From positions 1 through 24,076 of the forward strand of contig JAUQWT010000186.1 of NCBI GenBank assembly GCA_030835005.1: DNA of 24,076 nt, read 5' to 3'. The notes beneath the pieces were generated by a model. That model searched no databases and was not told where the DNA came from. It saw nothing but the letters and a program-made list of their open reading frames with translations. The stretch is from Ignavibacteria bacterium. GTDB lineage: Bacteria > Bacteroidota > Ignavibacteria > Tepidaquicellales > OLB5. This document shows, one piece after another, positions 13,460 to 23,344 of this stretch (within the stretch, counting starts at the first letter, position 1; every line of letters starts with the position of its first letter). The translations under genes were made by a program, and so were the position numbers.

Positions 13460-16400
13460 ATGCCAATAGACATATCTAAACTCAATTTCAACAGTGGACG
13501 CATCTATCTTTCAAAATCAGGCAAGCATCTTGATGCGCCGGATCTGCTTAACGTGCAGCTGCAGGCTTTTAAAGAGTTTCTGCAGGAAGATGTTGCTCCT
13601 AATGAACGCAAAGAAATCGGAATACAGGCTGTATTCAAAAGGAATTTTCCCATTACGGATTCCCGCGAAACTGCACTTCTGGAATTTCTTGAATATTACC
13701 TGGAAAAACCCCAATATTCAATTCGCGAATGCCAGGAACAGGGTTTGACATATGCCGTTTCTTTAAAAGTGAAGCTGAGGCTCTCAACTAAACCAAACAA
13801 AGAAGCAAAAGAGTATTCAAATGCTGTAGAGCAAGATGTGTATATGGGCAATATACCATATATGTCTCCTTACGGAAGTTTTGTGATAAACGGAGCTGAA
13901 AGAGTTATCGTGTCACAGCTTCACAGAGCCCCAGGCGTAGTGTTCAGTGAATCAGTTCATCAAAATGGAACAAAGCTGTATTCAGCCAGGATAATCCCGA
14001 TGAAGGGCTCATGGGTTGAATTTACAACTGATATCAACAACTGTTTATTTGCTTATATTGACAGAAGAAAGAAATTCCCTGTTACTACAATACTCAGAGC
14101 ACTTGGTTATTCAACAAATGAGGAGATACTTGAACTCTTCGGCCTGCTCGAGGTTGTTGACAGAAAAGACCTGAAAAATTACATGGGCAAGCAGCTTAGT
14201 GATGATCTAATAGATAAAGAAACAGGAGAATTGGTTGCTGAAAAAGCCGCTGAAGTTGATGAAGAGCTTATTGAGAAGATCAGTAAATCTACGATTACAA
14301 AAGTAAAGCTGTTTAAATCAGACAGGCCTTATGAAGAATCATTGATTGCCAATACCCTTAATAAAGATGCAGCTCAATCTGAAATAGATGCTTTGGAGCA
14401 AATATCTGAACAGCTTAGGCCCGATCAGGATGATGAATCTGCAAAAAACCTGGTTGATAAGCTTTTCTTCAATGAAAAGAAATATGATCTGGGTGAAGTT
14501 GGAAGATATAAGCTTAATTATAAACTCCACCTTGATATTCCCGCAGATAAAACAGTACTCACAAAAGAAGATATAATTTCTATTATAAATTACCTTGTAG
14601 AGCTTGAAGCGGGTAAAAAAGAGATCGATGATATTGATCACCTTGGCAACAGGCGTGTAAGGTCTATCGGCGAACAGCTTGCAGCACAGTTTAACGTGGG
14701 ACTTGCAAGAATGTCAAGGACAATCAGAGAGAGGATGAGTATTCACGATGAAGAAAATATCACTCCTGGAAATCTTGTAAGCGCAAGAACAATTACTACC
14801 GCACTTGTTTCGTTTTTCGGCACAAGCCAGCTTTCGCAGTATATGGATCAGACAAATCCACTCAGCGAAATGACACATAAACGCAGAGTGAGCGCACTTG
14901 GACCCGGCGGTTTGACTCGTGAAAGAGCAGGATTCGAAGTTAGAGACGTTCATTATACTCATTATGGCCGCCTCTGCCCTATTGAAACTCCTGAAGGTCC
15001 GAATATCGGCCTTATTTCATCTCTTTGTACCCATGCCAGGATCAGTGATTTTGGATTTATTGAAACTCCCTACCGCAAAGTGAAAAACGGAAAAGTACTT
15101 AATGAGATTGATTACCTTTCTGCTGAGAAAGAAGATGATTTTATCATTGCACAGGCTAATGTTGATATGGAAGGAAGCAAAATAACTGAGAACAAAATAA
15201 AAGCAAGATACAAAGGTGACTTCCCTATTGTTAATCCTGAAGAAGTGCATTATATGGATATTGCACCTAATCAGATCGTAAGTGCGGCAGCAGCATTAAT
15301 CCCCTTCCTGGAGCATGATGATGCTAACCGTGCGCTGATGGGATCCAATATGCAGCGCCAGGCAGTACCGCTCTTAAGACCCGAAGCTCCTCTTGTTGGA
15401 ACAGGATTCGAAAAGAAAGTTGCAAATGACTCAAGAACCTTAATACTTGCAGAAGCTGATGGAGTTGTTGAGCATGTTTCAGCAGATAGAATTGTAGTGA
15501 AGTATGATATAGATAAAAACTCTGACGAAGCTTTACTGAGTTTCGATGACGGAGAAATAAAAGAATATAACCTGATAAAGTTCTTAAGAACCAACCAGGA
15601 TACTTCAATTAACCAGAAACCGATAGTTTCTGTTGGCCAGCGTGTTAAAAAAGGCCAGTGTCTGGCAGACGGCGCAGCAACTGATCAGGGAGAATTAGCC
15701 TTAGGCAGAAGTGTTCTAGTTGCATTTATGCCGTGGCGCGGTTATAATTTCGAAGATGCTATTGTTATCAGCGAAAGGATCGTTGCTGAAGATGTTTATA
15801 CATCACTTCATATTGAAGAGTATAATCTTCAGGTCAGAGATACTAAACGAGGCGAAGAAGAATTGACCCGGGATATTCCAAACGTAAGCGAAGAAGCCAC
15901 TAAGGATCTTGATGAAGATGGGATTATAAGAATAGGCGCTGAAGTAAAGGAAAATGATATTCTAATTGGTAAAGTAACTCCTAAAGGTGAAACCGAGCCT
16001 ACTCCGGAAGAGAAGCTTTTAAGAGCGATATTCGGTGATAAGGCAGGAGATGTGAAGGATGCTTCATTAAAAGCACCTCCAGGTATGAAAGGAATTGTAA
16101 TAAGCAAGAAACTTTTCACAAGAAAACAAAGAGATACAGAGACCAAAAAAGAGGAAAAGAAGAAACTTGAAAAACTTGAGCAGGATAGATACGACAGCAT
16201 TAATGAGCTAAACAGGAAACTTGCTGATAAACTAGGACATATTTTTGACGGAAAAGACTCTTTAGGGATCAGGGATATAGATGGTTCCATTGTAATTAGA
16301 GGGGGCACAACGATAAAGAAGGATACTTTCCATAAGCATCTCGAAAATCCGAATTTCAGGATAGATAATCTGGATGTTACGAATGATTGGACAAGTTCAA

Positions 16401-17248
16401 AAAAAGGCCAGACCCTGCTCCAGGCTTTATACAGAAACTTTAAGACCAGACTTAGCGATATAGAGGAAAAGACCAAACGCAGCAGGAACAAGATAGTACT
16501 TGGCGACGAATTGCCAACCGGCGTAGTTAAAATGGCTAAAGTGTACATAGCAAAGAAGAAAAAACTTTCTGTAGGTGACAAAATGGCTGGACGCCACGGT
16601 AACAAAGGTGTTGTTGCTAAAATTGTCCCCAGACAGGATATGCCGTTCCTTCCGGACGGTACACCAGTTGATATTGTTTTGAATCCGCTTGGAGTACCTT
16701 CGCGTATGAACCTGGGACAGCTTTATGAAACAGCTCTGGGCTGGGCAGCTAAGCTTCTTGGCTGCACATTCGCTACTCCCGTTTTTGACGGGGCATCGTT
16801 TGAGGACATAACTGATATCCTTGTTCAAACAGGTCTCCCAAGCAATTCCCGAAGCATATTGCATGATGGTCAGTCGGGAGAAAGATTCGACCAGATGGTA
16901 ACAGTTGGCTACATCTATATGATGAAGCTTTCGCATTTATCAGATGATAAGATCCATGCAAGATCAATCGGACCATACTCACTTATCACACAGCAGCCAC
17001 TCGGCGGTAAAGCTCAGTTCGGCGGCCAGAGGTTCGGAGAGATGGAAGTTTGGGCGCTTGAAGGATATGGAGCTGCATATACTTTGCAGGAGATACTTAC
17101 TGTTAAGAGTGATGATGTTACTGGCCGCTCCAAGACTTACGAAACGTTGATAAAAGGTGAGAACACACCCGAACCACAGGTTCCGGAATCATTCAACGTG
17201 CTTGTAAAAGAACTCCAGGGCTTGTGCCTTGATATTTCATTAGACTAA
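13460..17248 (+). CDS. rpoB: DNA-directed RNA polymerase subunit beta
   Basis: A 1262-residue catalytic core subunit of RNA polymerase. Full-length for this phylum (E. coli has 1342). The rifampicin-binding region (about residues 450-490) reads FFGTSQLSQYMDQTNPLSEM then THKRRVSALGPGGL, with the residues usually found in sensitive enzymes. Further signatures are YGRLCPIETPEGPNIGLIS, the active-site region GDKMAGRHGNKGVV (about 1039) and the C-terminal GGKAQFGGQRFGEMEVWALE, which packs against beta'. It has a Lys/Glu-rich helical segment at about 890-930. It follows the hairpin-containing 155-base spacer after rplL and lies 17 bases ahead of rpoC. Confidence 0.98.
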   Translation: MPIDISKLNFNSGRIYLSKSGKHLDAPDLLNVQLQAFKEFLQEDVAPNERKEIGIQAVFKRNFPITDSRETALLEFLEYYLEKPQYSIRECQEQGLTYAVSLKVKLRLSTKPNKEAKEYSNAVEQDVYMGNIPYMSPYGSFVINGAERVIVSQLHRAPGVVFSESVHQNGTKLYSARIIPMKGSWVEFTTDINNCLFAYIDRRKKFPVTTILRALGYSTNEEILELFGLLEVVDRKDLKNYMGKQLSDDLIDKETGELVAEKAAEVDEELIEKISKSTITKVKLFKSDRPYEESLIANTLNKDAAQSEIDALEQISEQLRPDQDDESAKNLVDKLFFNEKKYDLGEVGRYKLNYKLHLDIPADKTVLTKEDIISIINYLVELEAGKKEIDDIDHLGNRRVRSIGEQLAAQFNVGLARMSRTIRERMSIHDEENITPGNLVSARTITTALVSFFGTSQLSQYMDQTNPLSEMTHKRRVSALGPGGLTRERAGFEVRDVHYTHYGRLCPIETPEGPNIGLISSLCTHARISDFGFIETPYRKVKNGKVLNEIDYLSAEKEDDFIIAQANVDMEGSKITENKIKARYKGDFPIVNPEEVHYMDIAPNQIVSAAAALIPFLEHDDANRALMGSNMQRQAVPLLRPEAPLVGTGFEKKVANDSRTLILAEADGVVEHVSADRIVVKYDIDKNSDEALLSFDDGEIKEYNLIKFLRTNQDTSINQKPIVSVGQRVKKGQCLADGAATDQGELALGRSVLVAFMPWRGYNFEDAIVISERIVAEDVYTSLHIEEYNLQVRDTKRGEEELTRDIPNVSEEATKDLDEDGIIRIGAEVKENDILIGKVTPKGETEPTPEEKLLRAIFGDKAGDVKDASLKAPPGMKGIVISKKLFTRKQRDTETKKEEKKKLEKLEQDRYDSINELNRKLADKLGHIFDGKDSLGIRDIDGSIVIRGGTTIKKDTFHKHLENPNFRIDNLDVTNDWTSSKKGQTLLQALYRNFKTRLSDIEEKTKRSRNKIVLGDELPTGVVKMAKVYIAKKKKLSVGDKMAGRHGNKGVVAKIVPRQDMPFLPDGTPVDIVLNPLGVPSRMNLGQLYETALGWAAKLLGCTFATPVFDGASFEDITDILVQTGLPSNSRSILHDGQSGERFDQMVTVGYIYMMKLSHLSDDKIHARSIGPYSLITQQPLGGKAQFGGQRFGEMEVWALEGYGAAYTLQEILTVKSDDVTGRSKTYETLIKGENTPEPQVPESFNVLVKELQGLCLDISLD

Positions 17249-17265
17249 TTAAAATCTAAAATCAT

Positions 17266-20200
17266 ATGTTTTTTAAAAGAGATCAGAAAAAAGTAAAGAA
17301 GGTCTTCACAAAGATCGGGATAAACCTGGCATCAACGGATTCTATCATCAGGAATTCACACGGCGAGGTACTTAAACCTGAAACGATTAACTACAGAACA
17401 TTTAAGCCCGATAAGGACGGCTTGTTTTGTGAGAAAATATTCGGACCTGTTAAAGATTGGGAGTGCCATTGCGGTAAGTATAAAGGCATAAGATATCATG
17501 GTATAGTATGCGATAGATGCGGTGTAGAAGTAAACCTCAAGAGCCTGAGACGCGAAAGAATGGGGCATATTTCTTTAAGTGTTCCCGTTGTTCACATTTG
17601 GTATTTCCGTTCAACACCAAGTAAAATAAGTTACTTATTGGGATTGACAAACAAGGAACTTGAAAGGATCATCTATTACGAAAACTATGTTATAGTGAAT
17701 CCGGGACCAACAGAATTCTCCAGAAATGACCTGTTGACCGAAGATGAGTACCTGAATACATTAAACAATCTGCCTGAAGATCAGGAAGAGCTTGATGATT
17801 TTGATCCTAACAAATTTGTATGCAAGAACGGAGCTGAAGCTGTAAAAGAACTGCTCAGAAGAGTTGATGTTGACGGAGAAGTTACAAGACTAAGAATACT
17901 TCTATACGAAGAAACTTCGATACAGAAGAAACAGGACCTGATAAAAAGATTAAGGGTATTAAAGTCCTTCCAAAAAAAGGAAGGAAGGAAACAGAATAAA
18001 CCTGAATGGATGATACTGGATGTTGTACCGGTCATTCCGCCCGAACTCAGGCCTTTGGTTCCTCTTGAAGGAGGACGGTTTGCAACAAGTGATCTTAACG
18101 ATTTATACAGAAGGGTTATCATAAGAAATAACCGACTGAAGAGATTAATTGATATTAAGGCTCCCGAGGTTATTTTACGAAACGAAAAGCGTATGCTTCA
18201 GGAAGCTGTAGACGCATTACTTGATAACTCAAGGCGCGCGACTGCAGTTAAATCAGAAAACAGGCCGCTGAAGTCACTTTCAGATATACTTAAAGGTAAA
18301 CAGGGACGTTTCAGGCAGAACCTGCTTGGAAAACGTGTTGATTACTCAGGCCGTGCCGTAATAGTAGTTGGACCTGAATTGAAATTACATGAGTGCGGTT
18401 TACCAAAAGACATGGCTCTTGAATTGTTTAAACCTTTTGTAATAAGAAGGCTTATAGATAGAGACCTTGTAAAAACAGTAAAAAGCGCAAAGAAGCTGAT
18501 TGAAAGAAGGACACCTGAGGTTTGGGAAGTACTTGAAAATGTAATAGACGGGCATCCAATTATGCTTAACCGTGCCCCTACTCTTCACAGACTAAGTATT
18601 CAGGCTTTCCAGCCTATTATTGTTGAAGGCAAAGCTATCAGACTGCACCCGCTTGTTTGCCAGGCATTCAATGCGGATTTTGATGGTGATCAGATGGCAG
18701 TTCACGTGCCGCTTTCACCTGAAGCACAGTTGGAGGTTAGGGTACTTATGCTTTCAAGCCACAACCTTATGTCGCCTCAAAATGGTGAGCCAATTACTGT
18801 TCCTAACCAGGAAATCGTGCTGGGCTGCTATTATTTGACCAAATATAAAAAAGGTGATCTTGGTGAAGATAAGTTGTTTTCCAGTCCGGAAGAAGTTGTA
18901 GTTGCGCATAACAATGGCAAAGTTGGTCTGCATGCAAAGATAAAGGTCAGGATCAAAGGACAAATGATCGAGACAACAGTTGGAAGAGTCCTTTTCAATA
19001 ATATCGTTCCTGAAGGAGCAGCATTTATTAATGAGCTTCTTACCAAAAAAGGAATTATCAAAAATATCGCGAAGGTGTTTAAGAGCGTTGGGAATAAAAA
19101 AACAGTTGAGTTCCTCGATGCATTAAAGGAAACCGGATTCCGTTTCGCTATGAAAGGCGGACTTTCTGTAAACCTTGATGATATTGTGATTCCTGAAAGT
19201 AAAGACAGGATAATTGAAGCAGCTCAGAAAAAAGTTGATGCTATTGAAAGATCAAGAATGAGGGGCTTAATCACCGAAGGCGAAAGATATAATAAAGTTA
19301 TAGATATTTGGACACATGCTACCAATGATGTAAAAAGCGACCTGATGAGTACTTTAAGAACTTCAAGAGACGGATTCAATTCGCTGCATATGATGATAGA
19401 CTCAGGAGCCAGAGGATCTCAGGACCAGGTAAGTCAGCTTGCAGGTATGAGAGGACTTATGGCTAAACCACAGAAAAGTATGACAGGACAAGCAGGTGAA
19501 ATCATCGAGAACCCGATCATTGCAAACTTCAAAGAAGGGCTTTCAATCCTTGAGTACTTTATATCCACTCACGGAGCAAGAAAAGGTCTTGCAGATACGG
19601 CTTTAAAAACTGCAGATGCCGGTTACCTGACAAGAAAGCTTGTGGATGTATCGCAAGACGTAATAATTTCAGAAAACGATTGCGGCACAATCCGCGGTCT
19701 TACCGTTGAAGCTTTGAAAGACGGTGAAGATATTAAAGAACCTCTTGCTGAAAGAATACTTGGACGCGCAGCTCTTTCAAATATCGTTGATCCTCTTACA
19801 AGGAAAACACTTGTAAAAGCTGGTGAGATCATTGATGAAGATCTTGCTCAGGCTGTTTCAGAGACTTCTATACAGGCAGTCGAAATACGCTCCGTTTTAA
19901 TGTGCGAATCAAGAAAGGGTATTTGTGCTAAGTGCTACGGAAGAAACCTGACAACTGGCAAACTTGTAGATGTCGGTGAAGCAGTTGGTGTTGTTGCAGC
20001 TCAATCTATTGGTGAGCCCGGAACACAGCTTACGCTCCGTACATTCCATATCGGAGGAACGGCAAGCAGAATTGTAACACAGTCCAGAATTCCTACCAAA
20101 TTTGCTGGTAAGGTTAAGTACGATAGTATTAAAGCAATTAAGTACACAAATCCTGCTTCAACTGAGGGAGAATTCCATGTAACACACAGCCGTAATGGAA

Positions 20201-21543
20201 TATTGCAGATACTTGACGAAAATAACCGACTTGTTTCAAAATATGACGTTCCTTATGGAGCTCATTTAATGGTAAATGACGGTCAAATGGTTGATAAAAA
20301 CCATGTACTTTATGAATGGGATCCGTATAACTCAGTGATTGTTGCTGAGCATACCGGAACAATCAGGTATCTTGATCTTAAGGAAAACGTTAGTTATGCT
20401 GAGGCTCCCGATGAAACAACAGGTCATATTCAGAAAGTTGTTACGGAATCAAAAGATAAGACACTCTCCCCTACAATTCAAATTGTTGATTCAAAGGGCG
20501 ACCTTATGAGTCAGTATATCATCCCGGCACATGCTCATTTACTTGTAAATGACGGTGAACCAACATTTGCCGGACAGATACTTGTTAAGATCCCCAGAGA
20601 TACAGGTAAAACGAGGGATATTACAGGCGGTCTGCCAAGGGTAACAGAGCTCTTTGAAGCAAGAAGCCCCAACTCACCCTCAGTAGTAACTGAAATCGAC
20701 GGTATAGTTGAGATCGGCTCGCTTAAGAGAGGCTCACGTGAAGTAAAAGTTAAGACGACTGATCTATCGATTGAAAAGAAATATATGATACCTGTTGGTA
20801 AGCATATTCTTGTAAGAGATGGAGATTATGTTAAAGCAGGAGAAGCTCTATCAAGCGGTTCGGTTGATCCACATGATATACTAAGAATTAAAGGCGTTGC
20901 CGATGTACAAGCATACCTTGTAAATGAAATACAGGAAGTTTACAGAATGCAGGGTGTGAAGATAAATGATAAGCATATAGAAGTTATAGTAAGACAAATG
21001 CTTCAGAAGGCAAGAGTTATCGATTCAGGTGATACCATGTTCCTTGAAGGTGATGTAGTTCATAGATTTAAATTTCTGGTTGAAAATGAAACACTCAGAA
21101 ACAAGATCATGGTTACCGATAAGGGTGATTCTAACAAGGTGAAGATGTATGATATGCTTGACAAGAAAAAGGTTAAGGAACTTAATGCAGAATTGAAGAA
21201 AAAAGGCAAAGCGCTGATCGAATTCAGAGATGCTAACCCGGCAATTGCTAACCCGGTGTTACTGGGTATTACTCAGACTTCATTAACGACGGACAGCTTT
21301 ATTTCTGCGGCATCATTCCAGGAAACTACTAAGGTGCTTACTGACGCTGCTATTGAAGGCAAAGTAGATACACTGCAGGGACTGAAAGAAAATGTTATCG
21401 TTGGACAGCTTATCCCCGCCGGTACAGGACTGAAAGCTTACAAGAACCTTATTGTTGTAAGAAAAGATGAAGCGGTTCCTGAAGAGAAGCCTAAGAAAGC
21501 AAAGAAAAAGAAAAAAGTTAAAGAAACTGCTGATGCCGAGTAA
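17266..21543 (+). CDS. rpoC: DNA-directed RNA polymerase subunit beta'
   Basis: A 1425-residue subunit that carries the RNA polymerase active site. NADFDGDQMAVHVP holds the three Mg-binding aspartates (471, 473, 475). The N-terminal zinc ribbon has Cys67, Cys69, Cys82 and Cys85; the second zinc site has Cys806, Cys880, Cys887 and Cys890, spaced as in E. coli. The bridge-helix/trigger-loop region includes AAQSIGEPGTQLTLRTFH. The C-terminus ends in a Lys-rich tail (KPKKAKKKKKVKETADAE). The ATG is 17 bases after rpoB, without a strong Shine-Dalgarno. A strong terminator follows at 21577-21607. Confidence 0.98.
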   Translation: MFFKRDQKKVKKVFTKIGINLASTDSIIRNSHGEVLKPETINYRTFKPDKDGLFCEKIFGPVKDWECHCGKYKGIRYHGIVCDRCGVEVNLKSLRRERMGHISLSVPVVHIWYFRSTPSKISYLLGLTNKELERIIYYENYVIVNPGPTEFSRNDLLTEDEYLNTLNNLPEDQEELDDFDPNKFVCKNGAEAVKELLRRVDVDGEVTRLRILLYEETSIQKKQDLIKRLRVLKSFQKKEGRKQNKPEWMILDVVPVIPPELRPLVPLEGGRFATSDLNDLYRRVIIRNNRLKRLIDIKAPEVILRNEKRMLQEAVDALLDNSRRATAVKSENRPLKSLSDILKGKQGRFRQNLLGKRVDYSGRAVIVVGPELKLHECGLPKDMALELFKPFVIRRLIDRDLVKTVKSAKKLIERRTPEVWEVLENVIDGHPIMLNRAPTLHRLSIQAFQPIIVEGKAIRLHPLVCQAFNADFDGDQMAVHVPLSPEAQLEVRVLMLSSHNLMSPQNGEPITVPNQEIVLGCYYLTKYKKGDLGEDKLFSSPEEVVVAHNNGKVGLHAKIKVRIKGQMIETTVGRVLFNNIVPEGAAFINELLTKKGIIKNIAKVFKSVGNKKTVEFLDALKETGFRFAMKGGLSVNLDDIVIPESKDRIIEAAQKKVDAIERSRMRGLITEGERYNKVIDIWTHATNDVKSDLMSTLRTSRDGFNSLHMMIDSGARGSQDQVSQLAGMRGLMAKPQKSMTGQAGEIIENPIIANFKEGLSILEYFISTHGARKGLADTALKTADAGYLTRKLVDVSQDVIISENDCGTIRGLTVEALKDGEDIKEPLAERILGRAALSNIVDPLTRKTLVKAGEIIDEDLAQAVSETSIQAVEIRSVLMCESRKGICAKCYGRNLTTGKLVDVGEAVGVVAAQSIGEPGTQLTLRTFHIGGTASRIVTQSRIPTKFAGKVKYDSIKAIKYTNPASTEGEFHVTHSRNGILQILDENNRLVSKYDVPYGAHLMVNDGQMVDKNHVLYEWDPYNSVIVAEHTGTIRYLDLKENVSYAEAPDETTGHIQKVVTESKDKTLSPTIQIVDSKGDLMSQYIIPAHAHLLVNDGEPTFAGQILVKIPRDTGKTRDITGGLPRVTELFEARSPNSPSVVTEIDGIVEIGSLKRGSREVKVKTTDLSIEKKYMIPVGKHILVRDGDYVKAGEALSSGSVDPHDILRIKGVADVQAYLVNEIQEVYRMQGVKINDKHIEVIVRQMLQKARVIDSGDTMFLEGDVVHRFKFLVENETLRNKIMVTDKGDSNKVKMYDMLDKKKVKELNAELKKKGKALIEFRDANPAIANPVLLGITQTSLTTDSFISAASFQETTKVLTDAAIEGKVDTLQGLKENVIVGQLIPAGTGLKAYKNLIVVRKDEAVPEEKPKKAKKKKKVKETADAE

Positions 21544-21576
21544 TTAGCATTCGGGTTTTATTTAGTTAATTATATT

Positions 21577-21607
21577 AACCCCGGCATTAATTGGCCGGGG
21601 TTTTTTT
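21577..21607 (+). terminator. Intrinsic terminator of the rpoBC operon
   Basis: AACCCCGGC (21577-21585) pairs with GCCGGGGTT (21594-21602), an 8-base loop between them, and the U-tract is TTTTTTT (21601-21607). It is the strongest terminator in the window. Its U-tract ends exactly at the ATG of folC. Upstream GGGTT (21553-21557) and GTTAAT (21565-21570) could pair with AACCC/ATTAAC (21574-21581) and compete with the terminator stem. Confidence 0.85.
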
Positions 21608-22846
21608 ATGAAAAACATAAAAGAATACTTCGATTATCTATACTCCCTTGAGCGGAGCGGTATGAAGTATGATCTGACCAATATCAGAGCTATTTTAAAG
21701 CATATTGGTAATCCGCACTTAGACTTTAGATCAATACATATTGCCGGCACGAACGGGAAAGGTGCAACCGCTTCATTGATCGCTTCAATGCTTATGGAGA
21801 GCGGCTTGAAGACAGGTCTCTTTACATCTCCTCATATTCTGAGTTTTAATGAAAGAATCCGTGTAAATTCAAAAAAAATCAGTAATAATTACATCAAAGC
21901 CTTTCTGAATGATAATATTCGGATTATTAAGAAAATTAAACCATCATTCTTTGAAGTAAACACTGCAATTGCATTCAAATATTTCGCTGATAAGAAAGTA
22001 GATGCTGCTGTAGTTGAGTGCGGGCTGGGAGGCAGACTGGATTCCACTAACATATTGAAACCCGATGTATCTGTTATCACGCAAATTGGAATGGACCACA
22101 TGCAATATTTGGGCAATACTTTAAAGCAAATTGCATACGAAAAAATAGGAATAGTTAAACCCGGCACACCTGTTATTGTAAGTGATAATAATTCATCACT
22201 TAAACCAGTATTCAAAAGAGCAATACAAAATAAGTTATTACACTACTTGGGGGATAAAGCTTCAGATGTTCTTCGTTTACCGGTCACAATTCCACTTTCC
22301 GGTAAATTTCAAACAAGAAACATCGCCGCATCAACAATTGCAGTAAAGTTGTTTTGTGAGTCCAATGGACTTGAACTGACAGAGAAGTCTGTTTTGAATG
22401 GAATCAAATATGTGAAAAGAAATTCAGGTTATATGGCCAGACTTGAAACAATTAAGCATTCCGGAAGAAACTACATTTTTGATATTTCTCACAATCCGGA
22501 TGGTATTAAGAGTTCTATAAATTCAATTAGTAAGAGAATTGATATAATTGTATTTGGTATAATGTCCGACAAGGATTACAGAAAAAGTGTGAAGGAAGTT
22601 TTAAAGCACTCAAAAACAATTGTTTTTACAAAACCCGCTTATGCCAGAGCACTGGAGCCGGAAGAATTGTATAGATCGAGTATTGAGTCAGGTTATAAGG
22701 GTCAAATGTTAGTCACTCATAGCGTTAAAGAAGCTGTAAACATTGTTAATGAAGTAAAGCCAGCTACAGTGTTATTTATTGGTTCGTTTTTTCTTGTTTC
22801 TGATGCAATAAAAGCTCTTAAATTTCAGAAATATTTCAAAAATTAG
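21608..22846 (+). CDS. folC: Bifunctional folylpolyglutamate synthase/dihydrofolate synthase
   Basis: A 412-residue Mur-ligase-family enzyme that adds glutamate to dihydropteroate (making dihydrofolate) and lengthens the polyglutamate tail of folates, using ATP. It shows the P-loop AGTNGKGATA (about residues 46-55), TSPHILSFNERI, VECGLGGRLDSTN, TQIGMDHMQYLGNT with GIVKPG, and the C-terminal-domain motif FDISHNPDGI. The N-terminus (IKEYFDYLYSLERSGMKYDL) matches the family from its start, so ATG 21608 is well supported. Yet it directly follows the rpoC terminator U-tract and has no room for a normal ribosome-binding site other than the terminator stem's GGGG. Whether one or both activities are present cannot be told from sequence. 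Its stop overlaps the stop of the opposing gene by 3 bases. Confidence 0.93.
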   Translation: MKNIKEYFDYLYSLERSGMKYDLTNIRAILKHIGNPHLDFRSIHIAGTNGKGATASLIASMLMESGLKTGLFTSPHILSFNERIRVNSKKISNNYIKAFLNDNIRIIKKIKPSFFEVNTAIAFKYFADKKVDAAVVECGLGGRLDSTNILKPDVSVITQIGMDHMQYLGNTLKQIAYEKIGIVKPGTPVIVSDNNSSLKPVFKRAIQNKLLHYLGDKASDVLRLPVTIPLSGKFQTRNIAASTIAVKLFCESNGLELTEKSVLNGIKYVKRNSGYMARLETIKHSGRNYIFDISHNPDGIKSSINSISKRIDIIVFGIMSDKDYRKSVKEVLKHSKTIVFTKPAYARALEPEELYRSSIESGYKGQMLVTHSVKEAVNIVNEVKPATVLFIGSFFLVSDAIKALKFQKYFKN

Positions 22847-23319
22847 TCCTTGAATGGCTGTTCTTTCTTATTATCTTTCTGATATTGTTTCAACAATTTC
22901 TTGATCTCGTTGTTAAATTTCCTCTCAAATACTATCATTTTCGCAATTTGTTTCGAACTTAGAATGGATTTCATATCCACAACAAATTCTTCCCTTTTTG
23001 TGTTGATCTGTTCTTCAAGCTCAAGAAGCTGGTTTACAAGTGTATCCAATCCGTTGCCGCTTTCGATATTCTCAGTCATGAGCTTATATGTCTTTGCTCG
23101 CTTCTGATTAAGCTGCCTCATTGCTTTGCTGAATGATTTATATTTATCAATAAATCCTGTTTTAGCGGTCTCATCAAGCTCAAGTTTTTTGGTGAGCTTT
23201 TCAAGCTTAATATCCTCTATCTTATCCCTGAAATCATCCTGAGCATGAATTTTACCAACCGATAATGCAGCAAAGAAAATCACCGTAATAACTAAAACTA
23301 TTTTGTATTTATTTCTCAT
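22843..23319 (-). CDS. Spy/CpxP-like periplasmic protein
   Basis: A 158-residue protein with a signal peptide (about 1-26, ending KIHAQ). The mature part is almost wholly helical and highly charged, with a long coiled-coil-like region and the segment SILSSKQIAKMIVFERKFNNE. That segment resembles the LTxxQ motif region of Spy/CpxP/ZraP-type periplasmic proteins, which act as chaperones or envelope-stress sensors. The motif is not a perfect LTxxQ, so the assignment is by overall pattern. It lies 25 bases downstream of a probable anti-sigma factor gene. The pairing suggests a small envelope-stress operon. The stop codon overlaps that of folC on the opposite strand. Confidence 0.6.
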   Translation of the reverse strand: MRNKYKIVLVITVIFFAALSVGKIHAQDDFRDKIEDIKLEKLTKKLELDETAKTGFIDKYKSFSKAMRQLNQKRAKTYKLMTENIESGNGLDTLVNQLLELEEQINTKREEFVVDMKSILSSKQIAKMIVFERKFNNEIKKLLKQYQKDNKKEQPFKD

Positions 23320-23344
23320 ATCTCTTATTGATAAAATTCATTTT

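Noticed and set aside
14814..14920. Possible rifampicin-resistance change in rpoB
   Set aside because: The region matches the common sensitive type at the usual resistance positions; nothing unusual was seen.
15829..16605. Long minus-strand frame of 258 residues inside rpoB
   Set aside because: It is a shadow of rpoB, rich in Ser/Leu/Phe as expected from the antisense of a Lys/Glu-rich region. No start context or domain is visible.
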